A stretch of DNA of 54,034 nucleotides from contig NZ_CAKQFJ010000015.1 in assembly GCF_934230905.1 (NCBI RefSeq), forward strand, positions 1 through 54,034. The letters run 5' to 3'. The first letter of the stretch is position 1. Each line of letters begins with the position of its first letter. Position numbers and translations under genes: made by a program. This document shows positions 31,917 through 40,678 of this stretch, one piece after another. Origin of the DNA: an uncultured Veillonella sp. GTDB taxonomy: Bacteria; Bacillota; Negativicutes; Veillonellales; Veillonellaceae. The notes beneath the pieces are model-generated. The model saw only the letters and a program-made list of their open reading frames with translations, made no database searches and was not told the origin of the DNA.

Positions 31917-34067
31917 TTAAATATGCATTACACGATCTTTAATTTCTTTTGTACGACCTTCATTCCAGAAGTTTTCACCAAGATATCCACACGTACGACG
32001 GATAACTGTTAATTTATCGCGATTTGTATTATGGCAGCGTGGACACTCCCATTGATTGTCCTCATTAACCTTGATTTCACCATCAAATCCACATTCATGA
32101 CAATAGTCAGATTTAGTATTGAACTCAGCATAAGAAATATTGTCATAAATATATTTAATCATAGTTAAAACAGCAGGAATATTATTTGTCATATTCGGAA
32201 TTTCCGCATAGGAAATGCACCCGCCAGTTGATTTCTTTTGAAATTCAGATTCAAAGGCAAATTTATCGAATACGTTAATTTCTTCACGAACGCTAACATG
32301 GTAACTATTCGTATAGTAACCTTTATCTGTTACATCTTCTATAATACCAAAACGAGCTCGATCCAAAGAAGAGAAACGATTGGTTAAACTTTCAGCAGGT
32401 GTACCATAAAGACCAAAACCTAAATTATGTTTTTCACGCCATTCATTAATAGCCTGGTTTAAACGATCCATAATTTTCATGGCAAATACACGGCCATGTT
32501 CCCCTGTATTAGATTCACCAGTAATCAAGCGACACGCTTCATAAATACCAATATAACCAAGAGAAATTGTAGCATATCCACCAGTTAAGAATGGAGCGAT
32601 TTTTTCACCTTTTTTTAGACGAGCAATGGCACCATGTTGCCAATGGATTGGAGATACATCACTGACTACATCCTTTAATAGATTGTATCGTAACATTAAT
32701 GCCTTTTCAGCCAACTCAAGACGCTTATCTAAGATTTCAAAATACTTCTCTTCACTACCGCGTGCTAAAATACCAATTTGTGGCAAATTCAAACTAACTA
32801 CGCCCATATTAAATCGGCCATCAAATTTATAATTGCCTTCTGCATCCTTCCAAGGGGATAAGAAGGAACGACATCCCATAGGACTGAATACATTACCTTC
32901 ATAGTTTTCCTTCATTTTCTTCGCAGAAATATAATCAGGATACATGCGCTTAGCCGTACATTGTGCAGCTAATTCAGTGAGATAGTAATAAGGGCTATCA
33001 GGTGTTACATTATGCTCATCAAGTACATAAATAAGTTTTGGGAACGCTGGTGTAATATATACATCGGCTTCATTTTTAACACCTTTGATACGTTGGCGTA
33101 AAATTTCCTCTGTAATAAGAGCTGCTTCTTTAGCATACTCATAATCAGGTTGAAAATACATAAACAATGTAACAAATGGAGATTGACCATTTGTAGTCAT
33201 CAATGTATTGATTTGGTATTGAATGGTTTGAATACCATCCTTTACCTCTTTGCGCGTACGCTTCCAAGCAATTTCACGAGCTTTTTCCATATTTGGTTCC
33301 ATACCATAAATCTCAACTTGTTCTTCAATTACATTGTTGAGAATCTTTTCGTAGGATTTACGCACGAATGGTGCCAAAATACGGTCGATACCATTAATGC
33401 TTTGACCGCCATATTGGCCAGATGCAACTTGAGCAATAATTTGAGTAGTTACAGTACATGCTACTTGAAAGGATTTTGGCGTATCAATACGCTTGCCATT
33501 GATAACTGTACCATTTGTTAACATATCCTCTAAATTAATCAAACAACAGTTAAACATTGGTTGAATAATATAATCCATATCATGGAAATGAATAGCTCCA
33601 CTATCATGGGCCTCAAGAATATCTGTAGGAATTAATTTACGACGAGCAATATCCTTAGACACTTCACCAGCAATCAGATCACGTTGTGTAGATACAATGG
33701 CGGCATCCTTATTAGAGTTCTCGTCAAGAACACTCACATTACTACGATCCAATAAACCGATTACATCTTCGTCAGTTGTGTTTTGACGACGTTTAAAAGC
33801 TTGTACTGCTTTATAACCTTCGTAGGCACGAGCAGTTGCAGGATTATGATACTCAATCAACTTATAGTATACTTGATCTTCAATGGCATAGATTGTCATA
33901 TCTTTTTGAAGTTTGATAGCATATGCTTCTATTTCATCGGCAATGCGTTCAGCCAAACCAGATTCATATAACCCCGTACTACTATGTTCTGCCTTTTCAA
34001 TAGCTACTGCAATTTTATGTTTATCGAAAGGTACCTTTGTACCATCCCGTTTAATGACCTGCAACAT
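31917..34067 (-). CDS. nrdD: Anaerobic ribonucleoside-triphosphate reductase
   Basis: Class III reductase making dNTPs without oxygen; 716 aa. An N-terminal ATP-cone (about 1-90; QVIKRDGTKVPFDKHKI) is followed by the ten-stranded barrel with the radical-transfer cysteines (MFNCCLIN, SPMGCRSFL). The C-terminal zinc site reads CHECG and CPRCHN. The glycyl radical motif RRTCGYLGENFW lies close to the end. ATG at 34067 has GGGGG 6 bases upstream; a GTG three bases earlier is less well placed. Expression appears to be controlled by an NrdR-like box and a leader terminator. Confidence 0.97.
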   Translation of the reverse strand: MLQVIKRDGTKVPFDKHKIAVAIEKAEHSSTGLYESGLAERIADEIEAYAIKLQKDMTIYAIEDQVYYKLIEYHNPATARAYEGYKAVQAFKRRQNTTDEDVIGLLDRSNVSVLDENSNKDAAIVSTQRDLIAGEVSKDIARRKLIPTDILEAHDSGAIHFHDMDYIIQPMFNCCLINLEDMLTNGTVINGKRIDTPKSFQVACTVTTQIIAQVASGQYGGQSINGIDRILAPFVRKSYEKILNNVIEEQVEIYGMEPNMEKAREIAWKRTRKEVKDGIQTIQYQINTLMTTNGQSPFVTLFMYFQPDYEYAKEAALITEEILRQRIKGVKNEADVYITPAFPKLIYVLDEHNVTPDSPYYYLTELAAQCTAKRMYPDYISAKKMKENYEGNVFSPMGCRSFLSPWKDAEGNYKFDGRFNMGVVSLNLPQIGILARGSEEKYFEILDKRLELAEKALMLRYNLLKDVVSDVSPIHWQHGAIARLKKGEKIAPFLTGGYATISLGYIGIYEACRLITGESNTGEHGRVFAMKIMDRLNQAINEWREKHNLGFGLYGTPAESLTNRFSSLDRARFGIIEDVTDKGYYTNSYHVSVREEINVFDKFAFESEFQKKSTGGCISYAEIPNMTNNIPAVLTMIKYIYDNISYAEFNTKSDYCHECGFDGEIKVNEDNQWECPRCHNTNRDKLTVIRRTCGYLGENFWNEGRTKEIKDRVMHI

Positions 34068-34102
34068 CACGAGCCCCCGTTTTCAATCCTCATTCCTTAC
34101 GT

Positions 34103-34129
34103 ATAAAAAAGTATGGAATACCCATACTT
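34103..34129 (-). terminator. Intrinsic terminator inside the nrdD leader (attenuator)
   Basis: On the minus strand AAGTATGG (34129-34122) pairs with CCATACTT (34116-34109), loop of 5, then a run of six T. It lies between the predicted promoter and the start codon, so it would stop transcription before nrdD unless relieved. No competing antiterminator fold was obvious in the roughly 15-base stretch upstream. Confidence 0.65.
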
Positions 34130-34151
34130 GAATATATTATATTGCTTTCAT

Positions 34152-34180
34152 AGTATACTATATCTTGTGCTCGTTTGCAA
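34152..34180 (-). promoter_or_regulatory. nrdD promoter
   Basis: The minus strand reads TTGCAA, exactly 17 bases, TATACT. The predicted start lies near 34145. Confidence 0.7.
34155..34170. promoter_or_regulatory. NrdR-box-like site overlapping the nrdD -10 region
   Basis: ATACTATATCTTGTGC agrees with the NrdR consensus acaCwAtATaTwGtgt at 13 of 16 positions. It covers the spacer and the edge of the -10 box, an ideal place for a repressor. NrdR sites usually come in pairs about 31 bases apart; a good second copy was not found. Confidence 0.5.
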
Positions 34181-34201
34181 CAATCAATACAACATGATGT
34201 G

Positions 34202-34247
34202 AAAAAGAGTTCTTTTACTATGCAAAAATAGCATACCAAAAGAACTC
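34202..34247 (-). terminator. Terminator after the CpsB-like gene
   Basis: A 10-bp outer stem (GAGTTCTTTT/AAAAGAACTC at 34207-34216 and 34238-34247) continues into TATGC/GCATA, and is followed by TTTTT on the minus strand. Confidence 0.85.
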
Positions 34248-34253
34248 CTTATT

Positions 34254-35072
34254 TTATAAAGCAAATGATAAAAGACGAGTCCAAAAATTAGGTCTTTTTC
34301 CAGCCCAATGATCTGGTACAGTTGGATAAAACACTCGATCTGCTAATAAATCGCGCTCATTTAAACGGACATCACTAAGCAAATCCTTCTTATACTCTAC
34401 ATCTAATTTAGAAATTATTTCTACATAACTTTCATATTTGTGAGGCATCACATCATAACCGGTACCAAAGAAATGTACTAAACCATTGGTATATAGTTCA
34501 ATGGCCCTCATATAATGCTTAGAATGATGCTTAAAAGACATAATATTACATTCAAGTAAAATGCCTTTATCTACCCACTCTAACAATTGCTCTGGTTCGT
34601 CAAAGAAAAGGCTATAACGTTCTACTTCACTTATAATAGGTATAATACCTAAATTACACAAAGTATTTAACCATGCATCTACATGATATAACTTACAATT
34701 TTCGGGTATTGTCACTAACATAAAATGGCTGTTACCTAATACAAGTAGCTCTTTATGAGTACGAATATACTCAATCATAGTATCACTCAACTCAACAACT
34801 GCACCACTATGTAATGTAACCTTTACATCTTGTTCATATACAGCATATTTTATGCTTTCTAACTGCACATTCATCGACTCAACGAGTGAATAAACATTCT
34901 GTTCAGTCACTTTAGGTGTACAAAAAACATCTGTAATACCAGATTCAACTAAATCCTTGACCATTTGTACTGATTCTGCCATTGTTTGAGGTCCTTTTCC
35001 CTCTTCCATAGCTGGCAAAATATATGCATGCAAATCTAATAAACGTTTCATGTTCTTCCCCATTCTAATCAT
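34254..35072 (-). CDS. CpsB/CapC-like PHP-domain protein, probably catalytically inactive
   Basis: A 272-aa protein that aligns by eye with the CpsB/YwqE family of manganese-dependent tyrosine phosphatases. The overall order of motifs is kept, but ligands are altered: DIHxHILPGxDDG becomes DLHAYILPAMEEG (second His to Tyr); the TPHH segment becomes TPK; the late SDAHN motif is replaced by GTGYDV. The ERY motif remains (EVERYSLFF). I infer loss of metal-dependent catalysis and perhaps a regulatory role. It has its own promoter and terminator, just past the 3' end of the capsule operon. An ATG at 35051 with GGGGAAG upstream is an equally good start. Confidence 0.7.
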   Translation of the reverse strand: MIRMGKNMKRLLDLHAYILPAMEEGKGPQTMAESVQMVKDLVESGITDVFCTPKVTEQNVYSLVESMNVQLESIKYAVYEQDVKVTLHSGAVVELSDTMIEYIRTHKELLVLGNSHFMLVTIPENCKLYHVDAWLNTLCNLGIIPIISEVERYSLFFDEPEQLLEWVDKGILLECNIMSFKHHSKHYMRAIELYTNGLVHFFGTGYDVMPHKYESYVEIISKLDVEYKKDLLSDVRLNERDLLADRVFYPTVPDHWAGKRPNFWTRLLSFAL

Positions 35073-35131
35073 TATATCGCCCCTTACCTCGATATAAATC
35101 TCTTAATTTCTCAAGTTCATTTTATATTCAT

Positions 35132-35160
35132 ATTATAGCAATAATTTGATGTCTTGAAAA
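35132..35160 (-). promoter_or_regulatory. Candidate promoter of the CpsB-like gene
   Basis: The minus strand reads TTTTCA, 17 bases, TATAAT, about 60 bases before the gene. The -10 is perfect and the -35 is partial. Confidence 0.5.
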
Positions 35161-35235
35161 GTACATATACCTAAACTTTTGATAACATTCGATTGTTTAA
35201 AATTAAAGGTTATTTTATATTTTCATTTAACATTC

Positions 35236-35277
35236 ATAAAAATAAGACTTCTAGAAATTACTCATAGAAGTCTTATT
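35236..35277 (-). terminator. Terminator of the capsule operon
   Basis: A perfect 13-bp stem (35241-35253 with 35265-35277) with an 11-base loop is followed on the minus strand by a T run. It lies about 55 bases after the VanZ gene, the last gene of the operon. Confidence 0.88.
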
Positions 35278-35331
35278 ATGTACCACTTATTATATATAAT
35301 TATTTATAATATTAGTAACTAAATCATTTTA

Positions 35332-35778
35332 TCACTTATGACGGATACATCGATAAATAGATAAAATCACTTGAACTATGGCAACACCAATAATAACGCC
35401 AGCTGTATCAATTGCTACATCCCGTATCGAAGCATTTCGCCCAATACTAGTTAATTGTAAACATTCATCAAAAAATGCAATAAAAAATCCTATAGCGATT
35501 ACTTTAAGTCCAGCATATTCTCGATTAAATTGATGTAATGCCACGTATAAACATCCACCTAGTATGGCAAATTCAAATACATGAGCCATTTTACGAACGA
35601 TGCGATTTAATGACCATATATCACCTGTAATACCTAATTTATAAAGAATAGGACTTACTTGTTGAGTTATCATTAAACTCAAACTATCTGAAGAAATGTC
35701 ATTTTGTAGTGAATTATCCCATATAAAGAAAATAACAAGAATTACTAATATAAAACTTATCCAGTGTTTCTTTAACAT
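35332..35778 (-). CDS. VanZ family membrane protein
   Basis: A 148-aa protein with about four membrane segments (about 7-22, 70-85, 92-108, 120-138). VanZ-like (PF04892) conserved polar residues are seen as RKMAHVFEFAILG, FFDECLQ and the GRNASIRDVAIDTAGV stretch. VanZ proteins are linked to low-level teicoplanin resistance and often end up in envelope-polymer loci, but their activity is poorly understood. It is the last gene of the capsule operon, 15 bases after ugd. Confidence 0.85.
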   Translation of the reverse strand: MLKKHWISFILVILVIFFIWDNSLQNDISSDSLSLMITQQVSPILYKLGITGDIWSLNRIVRKMAHVFEFAILGGCLYVALHQFNREYAGLKVIAIGFFIAFFDECLQLTSIGRNASIRDVAIDTAGVIIGVAIVQVILSIYRCIRHK

Positions 35779-35793
35779 CTATTATCACCGCCA

Positions 35794-36960
35794 CTAATCT
35801 CGGTCAAAAATATCTCTAGTGTAAACTTTATCTTTTACATCAGCTAGTGATTCATCCCAACGATTGGCTACAATCACATCACTAACCCGTTTAAAATCAT
35901 CGAAGTTTCTAATGACTGGTGAATGGAAAAAATCATCAGCATCTAGTGTTGGTTCATAAACAACAACGGCAATCCCCTTTGCCTTTATACGCTTCATAAT
36001 ACCTTGTACCGCAGAAGCTCTAAAATTATCGGAATTTGTTTTCATTGTCAATCGATAAATACCAACAATCTTAGGATCTTTTCCAATGATGGCATCCGCA
36101 ATGTGATCTTTTCGGGTCCGATTCGCATCAACAATGGCAGATATGAGGTTTTGTGGTACATCATTGTAATTTGCAAGTAGCTGCTTTGTATCCTTTGGCA
36201 AACAATAACCACCATATCCAAAGGAAGGATTATTATAGAAATCCCCAATACGAGGATCTAGACATACACCATGAATAATCTCGCTTGTATTTAATCCACG
36301 TACCTCTGCATAGGAATCTAATTCATTAAAATAAGCTACACGCAATGCTAAATAAGTATTAGCAAACAATTTAATTGCCTCTGCCTCCGTAGAACCAGTA
36401 AAACACAAAGGTATATCTTTCTTAAGAGCCCCCTCTGCTAATAAGTGAGCAAATGTATGAGCTCGCTCGGAATCTTCACCAACTACAATACGAGAAGGAT
36501 ACAAATTATCATATAACGCTTTTCCTTCACGCAAAAACTCAGGAGAGAAGATTATATTCTTCGTATTAAACTGTTCTCGCATCTGTTCTGTATAACCTAC
36601 AGGAACCGTTGATTTAACAATCATAACCGCATCAGGATTAATATCTAAAACTGTTTTAACAACAATCTCTACAGATGATGTATCAAAGAAATTCTTTTGT
36701 GGATCATAATTTGTTGGTGTAGAAATAATAATATAATTAGCATCTATAAAAGCTTCTTTAGGATCTAATGTAGCACGAAAATTTAATGATTTATTTTTTA
36801 AATAATCTGATAATTCTGCATCAACAATAGGAGATTCTTTTCGATTAATCATATCAACCTTTTCAGGAATGATATCTAAAGCAACTACTTCATTATGTTG
36901 TGCTAATAATACACCATTTGAAAGTCCTACGTAACCTGTACCAGCTATTGCTATCTTCAT
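35794..36960 (-). CDS. ugd: UDP-glucose 6-dehydrogenase
   Basis: Oxidises UDP-glucose twice to UDP-glucuronate; 388 aa. N-terminal NAD loop GTGYVGLSNGVLLAQ, middle FSPEFLREGKALYDNL and catalytic Cys in GYGGYCLPKDTKQL. The start codon follows the stop of the epimerase gene directly with no gap. Together with that epimerase it should provide UDP-galacturonate for the polymer. Confidence 0.95.
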   Translation of the reverse strand: MKIAIAGTGYVGLSNGVLLAQHNEVVALDIIPEKVDMINRKESPIVDAELSDYLKNKSLNFRATLDPKEAFIDANYIIISTPTNYDPQKNFFDTSSVEIVVKTVLDINPDAVMIVKSTVPVGYTEQMREQFNTKNIIFSPEFLREGKALYDNLYPSRIVVGEDSERAHTFAHLLAEGALKKDIPLCFTGSTEAEAIKLFANTYLALRVAYFNELDSYAEVRGLNTSEIIHGVCLDPRIGDFYNNPSFGYGGYCLPKDTKQLLANYNDVPQNLISAIVDANRTRKDHIADAIIGKDPKIVGIYRLTMKTNSDNFRASAVQGIMKRIKAKGIAVVVYEPTLDADDFFHSPVIRNFDDFKRVSDVIVANRWDESLADVKDKVYTRDIFDRD

Positions 36961-38055
36961 TTATTTACCATCCTTCATATAGAAATCTTTATACCATGTT
37001 GCAAAATGTTGTAACCCTTCTCTAAGGGTTGTACTTGGTTTAAATCCAAAATCATCTTCCAAAGCAGATGTGTCAGCATACGTAATCGGTACATCGCCAG
37101 GTTGCATCGGTACGAGTTCCTTATGACGCTCCATGTTAAAGTCAGCTGGTAACACGCCTGCAGCTATTAATTCTTCACCTAAAATGGTCACAAAATCTAA
37201 TAAATTCTCAGGACTATTATTGCCAATGTTGTAAATAGCATACGGAGGTACTGGCAGTCCATCTGCACCATTTCTTCGTTCAGGAGCTACTTGCATAACT
37301 TTATAGACACCTTCAACAATATCATCTATATAGGTAAAATCTCGCTTACAATTTCCATAATTAAATATTTTAATAACTTCACCCTTACGCAATGTATTAG
37401 TAAAGCCAAAGTACGCCATATCAGGACGTCCTGCCGGACCATATACAGTAAAGAAACGGAGACCTGTACATGGAATGTTGTATAACTTCGCATAAGAATA
37501 GGCTAATAATTCATTAGATTTCTTTGTAGCTGCATATAGAGACACAGGATTATCTACTTGATCATCTGTTGAATAAGGAATCTTTTTATTAGATCCATAA
37601 ACAGAAGATGAGGATGCATATACAAGATGTTCAACCCCCTTTGCCCCCTTATCATAAGAATGACGACAACATTCTAATATGTTGTAAAACCCAATAATAT
37701 TTGATTCTATGTAAGCATCTGGGTTTGTAATAGAGTAACGTACTCCAGCCTGTGCAGCAAGGTTTACAACGATATCAGGTTTATACTCATCAAAAATAGC
37801 TTGTAGAAATTCCTTATCAGCTATATTCCCTTTTTTAAAACTCCATTGATTACCGTGTCCAATTGACAAATTAATTTGTTTCAGTCTATACTCCTTTAAA
37901 CTTACATCATAATAATCATTTACAGAGTCAATGCCAATAATATGACTACCTTTTATTGTTTTTAGAAGAGATATAACAAGATTGGCCCCCACAAATCCGG
38001 CAGCTCCAGTAACTATAATTACCTTGTTATGTAATGATACATTTTGTAAAAGCAT
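36961..38055 (-). CDS. NAD-dependent epimerase, probable UDP-glucuronate 4-epimerase
   Basis: Extended SDR enzyme of 364 aa. NAD loop TGAAGFVGANLV, AAQAGVRYSITNP (a hallmark of glucuronate epimerases), catalytic Ser in YASSSSVYG and Tyr-x3-Lys in YAATKKSNE, then RFFTVYGPAGRPDMA. It would convert UDP-GlcA to UDP-GalA. Its position directly before ugd supports this. Alternative 4-epimerase substrates are possible but less likely given the AAQAGVR motif. Confidence 0.87.
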   Translation of the reverse strand: MLLQNVSLHNKVIIVTGAAGFVGANLVISLLKTIKGSHIIGIDSVNDYYDVSLKEYRLKQINLSIGHGNQWSFKKGNIADKEFLQAIFDEYKPDIVVNLAAQAGVRYSITNPDAYIESNIIGFYNILECCRHSYDKGAKGVEHLVYASSSSVYGSNKKIPYSTDDQVDNPVSLYAATKKSNELLAYSYAKLYNIPCTGLRFFTVYGPAGRPDMAYFGFTNTLRKGEVIKIFNYGNCKRDFTYIDDIVEGVYKVMQVAPERRNGADGLPVPPYAIYNIGNNSPENLLDFVTILGEELIAAGVLPADFNMERHKELVPMQPGDVPITYADTSALEDDFGFKPSTTLREGLQHFATWYKDFYMKDGK

Positions 38056-38070
38056 ACTTTGTCCTTTCCT

Positions 38071-39522
38071 TTAGGATCGTCTTAGTCTAACCAAGGCGCT
38101 TTCCCATATTTTAGTAAGTACAACTCTCTCCGTTGGAAATAGATACAACACCACAAGATACGAAATAAGACTGATACATATACAAAAAATCGTCCAAATC
38201 ATACTATTATGTAAATGTAATAAAACATATGAACCCGTACCCACTATAGCCGAAGCAATGATATAGGATTTTATATTTCGAATAACATGCCATGCATTCA
38301 TATCAACATGTATAGATAAAAGAATTAAAAGTACAGCAATCATCTGAACGCGCACAATAGATCGAGCATATACAAATGTAGTGAAATCATATTGAACACA
38401 TATATATATGACCGGTATTAGTACGATGAGATGTAACATCTGTGCAAGAAATGAAATATTAGGCAATCCCTTAGCGCGAAATGCTTCAGAAATTAAATAA
38501 GATATAGCAGTCACAAGCGATGAGCTTAATGCCCATGATCCCAGCACTATCCCCGCTAACTGCCACTGAGGGCCCAATAAAATTTGTACAATAAAATCTT
38601 GGTATACAAACATTCCCACCCCCAAAGGTACAAGGAATAAAGCCATATATCTTTGAAAGATTAAAAAGGTTCTTTCAAATTCAACCTTATTATGTTGATG
38701 CCGTGATAAAGCAGAGAATAAAACTGGAGCCATCGAAGATGTAGCAATAGCCATAACAGTGGTTACTATAGCTGTTGGCATTTTATAAACACCAAGATAA
38801 TATGCATTCAAAAAATGGCTAATAATAAACGTATCTACCCATGCAGTAAGCCATATAGAGAAAGCTTCCGCTAAAGACCAAGCACTAAAGCTAAACATAT
38901 TACGAAACACACGATAAGAAAAATAAATTGATATAAATTTTTTTTGCCGCACACATAATGCAATCGCCGTAAATAGTTGTGCTACTAATAAACCTGATAT
39001 TAAAGACCAATAATCAAATCCCAATAATGCCATGGGTATAGATACAAACAAAGGAGTAATAATAGTGATCATTCGTATGCTCAAGAGAAATTTAAAATTA
39101 AAACTTCGCCTATACATAGCCATTTGAATACTACTAAATGCACTTAAAGGCAACATACCTCCCATGACGGCTAAAGGAATACCTAATCCTTCATTACCAA
39201 CCAAGGATGCTAAATCGTCACGCCAGATAATGATAGAAAACCATAGTAAACTTGCCAAAACTATATTAGAAATAAAAGCAACACTAACACTCCTCTGTTT
39301 ATCCTCTTCATTTTCAAATTCATATTGAACAAGAAATTTTTGAAATCCTGCATCTGCTAGCATTTCCGCAAAGGAGATAACCATCATTATAGTAGCTAAA
39401 ATACCAAATGCTGTAGGTGCCAATATATGTGCCAATATGATATTTGTAATTGGTGTAATAAGCTTTGCTAAAACCTCTGTTATAAGAGACCACTTAGCAG
39501 CAGCTACAACTTTAGTATCCAT
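38071..39522 (-). CDS. Wzx-type oligosaccharide flippase
   Basis: A 483-aa polytopic protein of the polysaccharide transporter/MOP superfamily, with some 12-14 hydrophobic segments. The N terminus (AAAKWSLITEVLAKLITPI, then LAHILAPTAFGILATI) is typical of the WzxC/lipopolysaccharide-flippase branch. It should flip lipid-linked repeat units across the inner membrane. Neighbouring Wzy and Wzz genes support a Wzx/Wzy-dependent pathway. Confidence 0.88.
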   Translation of the reverse strand: MDTKVVAAAKWSLITEVLAKLITPITNIILAHILAPTAFGILATIMMVISFAEMLADAGFQKFLVQYEFENEEDKQRSVSVAFISNIVLASLLWFSIIIWRDDLASLVGNEGLGIPLAVMGGMLPLSAFSSIQMAMYRRSFNFKFLLSIRMITIITPLFVSIPMALLGFDYWSLISGLLVAQLFTAIALCVRQKKFISIYFSYRVFRNMFSFSAWSLAEAFSIWLTAWVDTFIISHFLNAYYLGVYKMPTAIVTTVMAIATSSMAPVLFSALSRHQHNKVEFERTFLIFQRYMALFLVPLGVGMFVYQDFIVQILLGPQWQLAGIVLGSWALSSSLVTAISYLISEAFRAKGLPNISFLAQMLHLIVLIPVIYICVQYDFTTFVYARSIVRVQMIAVLLILLSIHVDMNAWHVIRNIKSYIIASAIVGTGSYVLLHLHNSMIWTIFCICISLISYLVVLYLFPTERVVLTKIWESALVRLRRS

Positions 39523-39538
39523 AGAAATTGATATCCAC

Positions 39539-40678
39539 TTACTTCCGATTAATATTCTTTAAACCTTGTAGAAATAATTCATGATGAGCTTCACATGATA
39601 GATAATTTTGTATTGCTAAATAACTTGTCTTTCCTAATAACAATCGAATTAACTTTCTATTACACAAAAGATTGAATGCTTTCACAGCCCATATACGCCC
39701 TAAAAACTCACGTAAATAACGATTAATATGTGTATTAGCAAAGTTTTTATAACTTTCATGTACAAAATGAGGATCTTTAATATCTTCACTCAATTGATTA
39801 TACTTATCTATAATAATTTGAGCATGTTCTACCGATGGTAATGTAATCCCTACATTTGTACGAGTAATGGGAACTTCATGAACGTGAAAACCATCAGTAT
39901 CAATATCTACTTTTATTACTATAGAATCGGCAACTATATCTTGTAAATTATCAAAATATTCGGTATGAAATACAAAACTACCTTGTCCATAAATAATAGT
40001 ACCTTGTTTGTAATCCTCTCGTGCACCAATACAATGACTATGTTGACAAAGTACCAAGGAAGCCCCTTTTTCAACGAACTTACGACAGTACCGTTGCAAC
40101 ATCGGAGAAGGATAGCGATAAAATTCCTTTCCCCCATGATAAAGGACAATCACATGATCACATTGTTTTTTTAATGCTTGTACATGATCAAAACTTTCTA
40201 GCACATCAAAAGGATTAGCCCCTGCATGATGTATAGTCGCACAAGAAAACTCATGTTCTGTACACATATAAATACCTAAACGTATTCCATCTTTAGTAAA
40301 GATATATGGTTTTCTTGCTTCGTTAACAGTATTACCAGCACCACTATACGCTATATTAGCTTGTGTTAGAACATTCATGGTGGAGCGTAAACCTTCATTA
40401 CCTTGATCATAGGAATGATTGTTAGCTAATCCAAGTAATAAAGATGGGATTGCTTTAAATCCATTAATTGTTTTCGTAGGAGATTTTAAATTATGTCCAA
40501 ATTTATCTATTGCTGTATTAGTATCTGTTAAAGGAACCTCTAAATTAAACACATTTAAATCAGCCTCACATAACATTTTATAAAGTTGAGTTCCAATTAT
40601 AGATTCTATATCACCATTTTCAAATAAAATGCGATTTATGTCCGTAGGAACAAAATCAGCTCCGATGTACACTTTCAA
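39539..40678 (-). CDS. CapA family protein (poly-gamma-glutamate capsule synthesis-like)
   Basis: A soluble metallophosphatase-fold protein of about 379 aa. CapA-type motifs: GADFVPT near the start, FNLEVPLTD, GLANNHSYDQGNEGL, VLYHGGKEFYRYPS and LCQHSHCIGA, with the conserved His and Asn residues. There is no signal peptide, unlike many CapA/PgsA proteins that are membrane-anchored. The start is uncertain: GTG at 40714 overlaps the previous gene by 59 bases. I prefer TTG at 40678, just before the conserved domain, with GGGAGAG upstream; GTG at 40672 is also possible. It sits beside a TupA-like ATP-grasp gene. Confidence 0.8.
   Translation of the reverse strand: MKVYIGADFVPTDINRILFENGDIESIIGTQLYKMLCEADLNVFNLEVPLTDTNTAIDKFGHNLKSPTKTINGFKAIPSLLLGLANNHSYDQGNEGLRSTMNVLTQANIAYSGAGNTVNEARKPYIFTKDGIRLGIYMCTEHEFSCATIHHAGANPFDVLESFDHVQALKKQCDHVIVLYHGGKEFYRYPSPMLQRYCRKFVEKGASLVLCQHSHCIGAREDYKQGTIIYGQGSFVFHTEYFDNLQDIVADSIVIKVDIDTDGFHVHEVPITRTNVGITLPSVEHAQIIIDKYNQLSEDIKDPHFVHESYKNFANTHINRYLREFLGRIWAVKAFNLLCNRKLIRLLLGKTSYLAIQNYLSCEAHHELFLQGLKNINRK

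Noticed and set aside
34120..34141. Second NrdR box about 31 bases from the first
   Set aside because: Sequence at the expected spacing matches the consensus poorly; it is mainly the terminator arm and AT-rich DNA.
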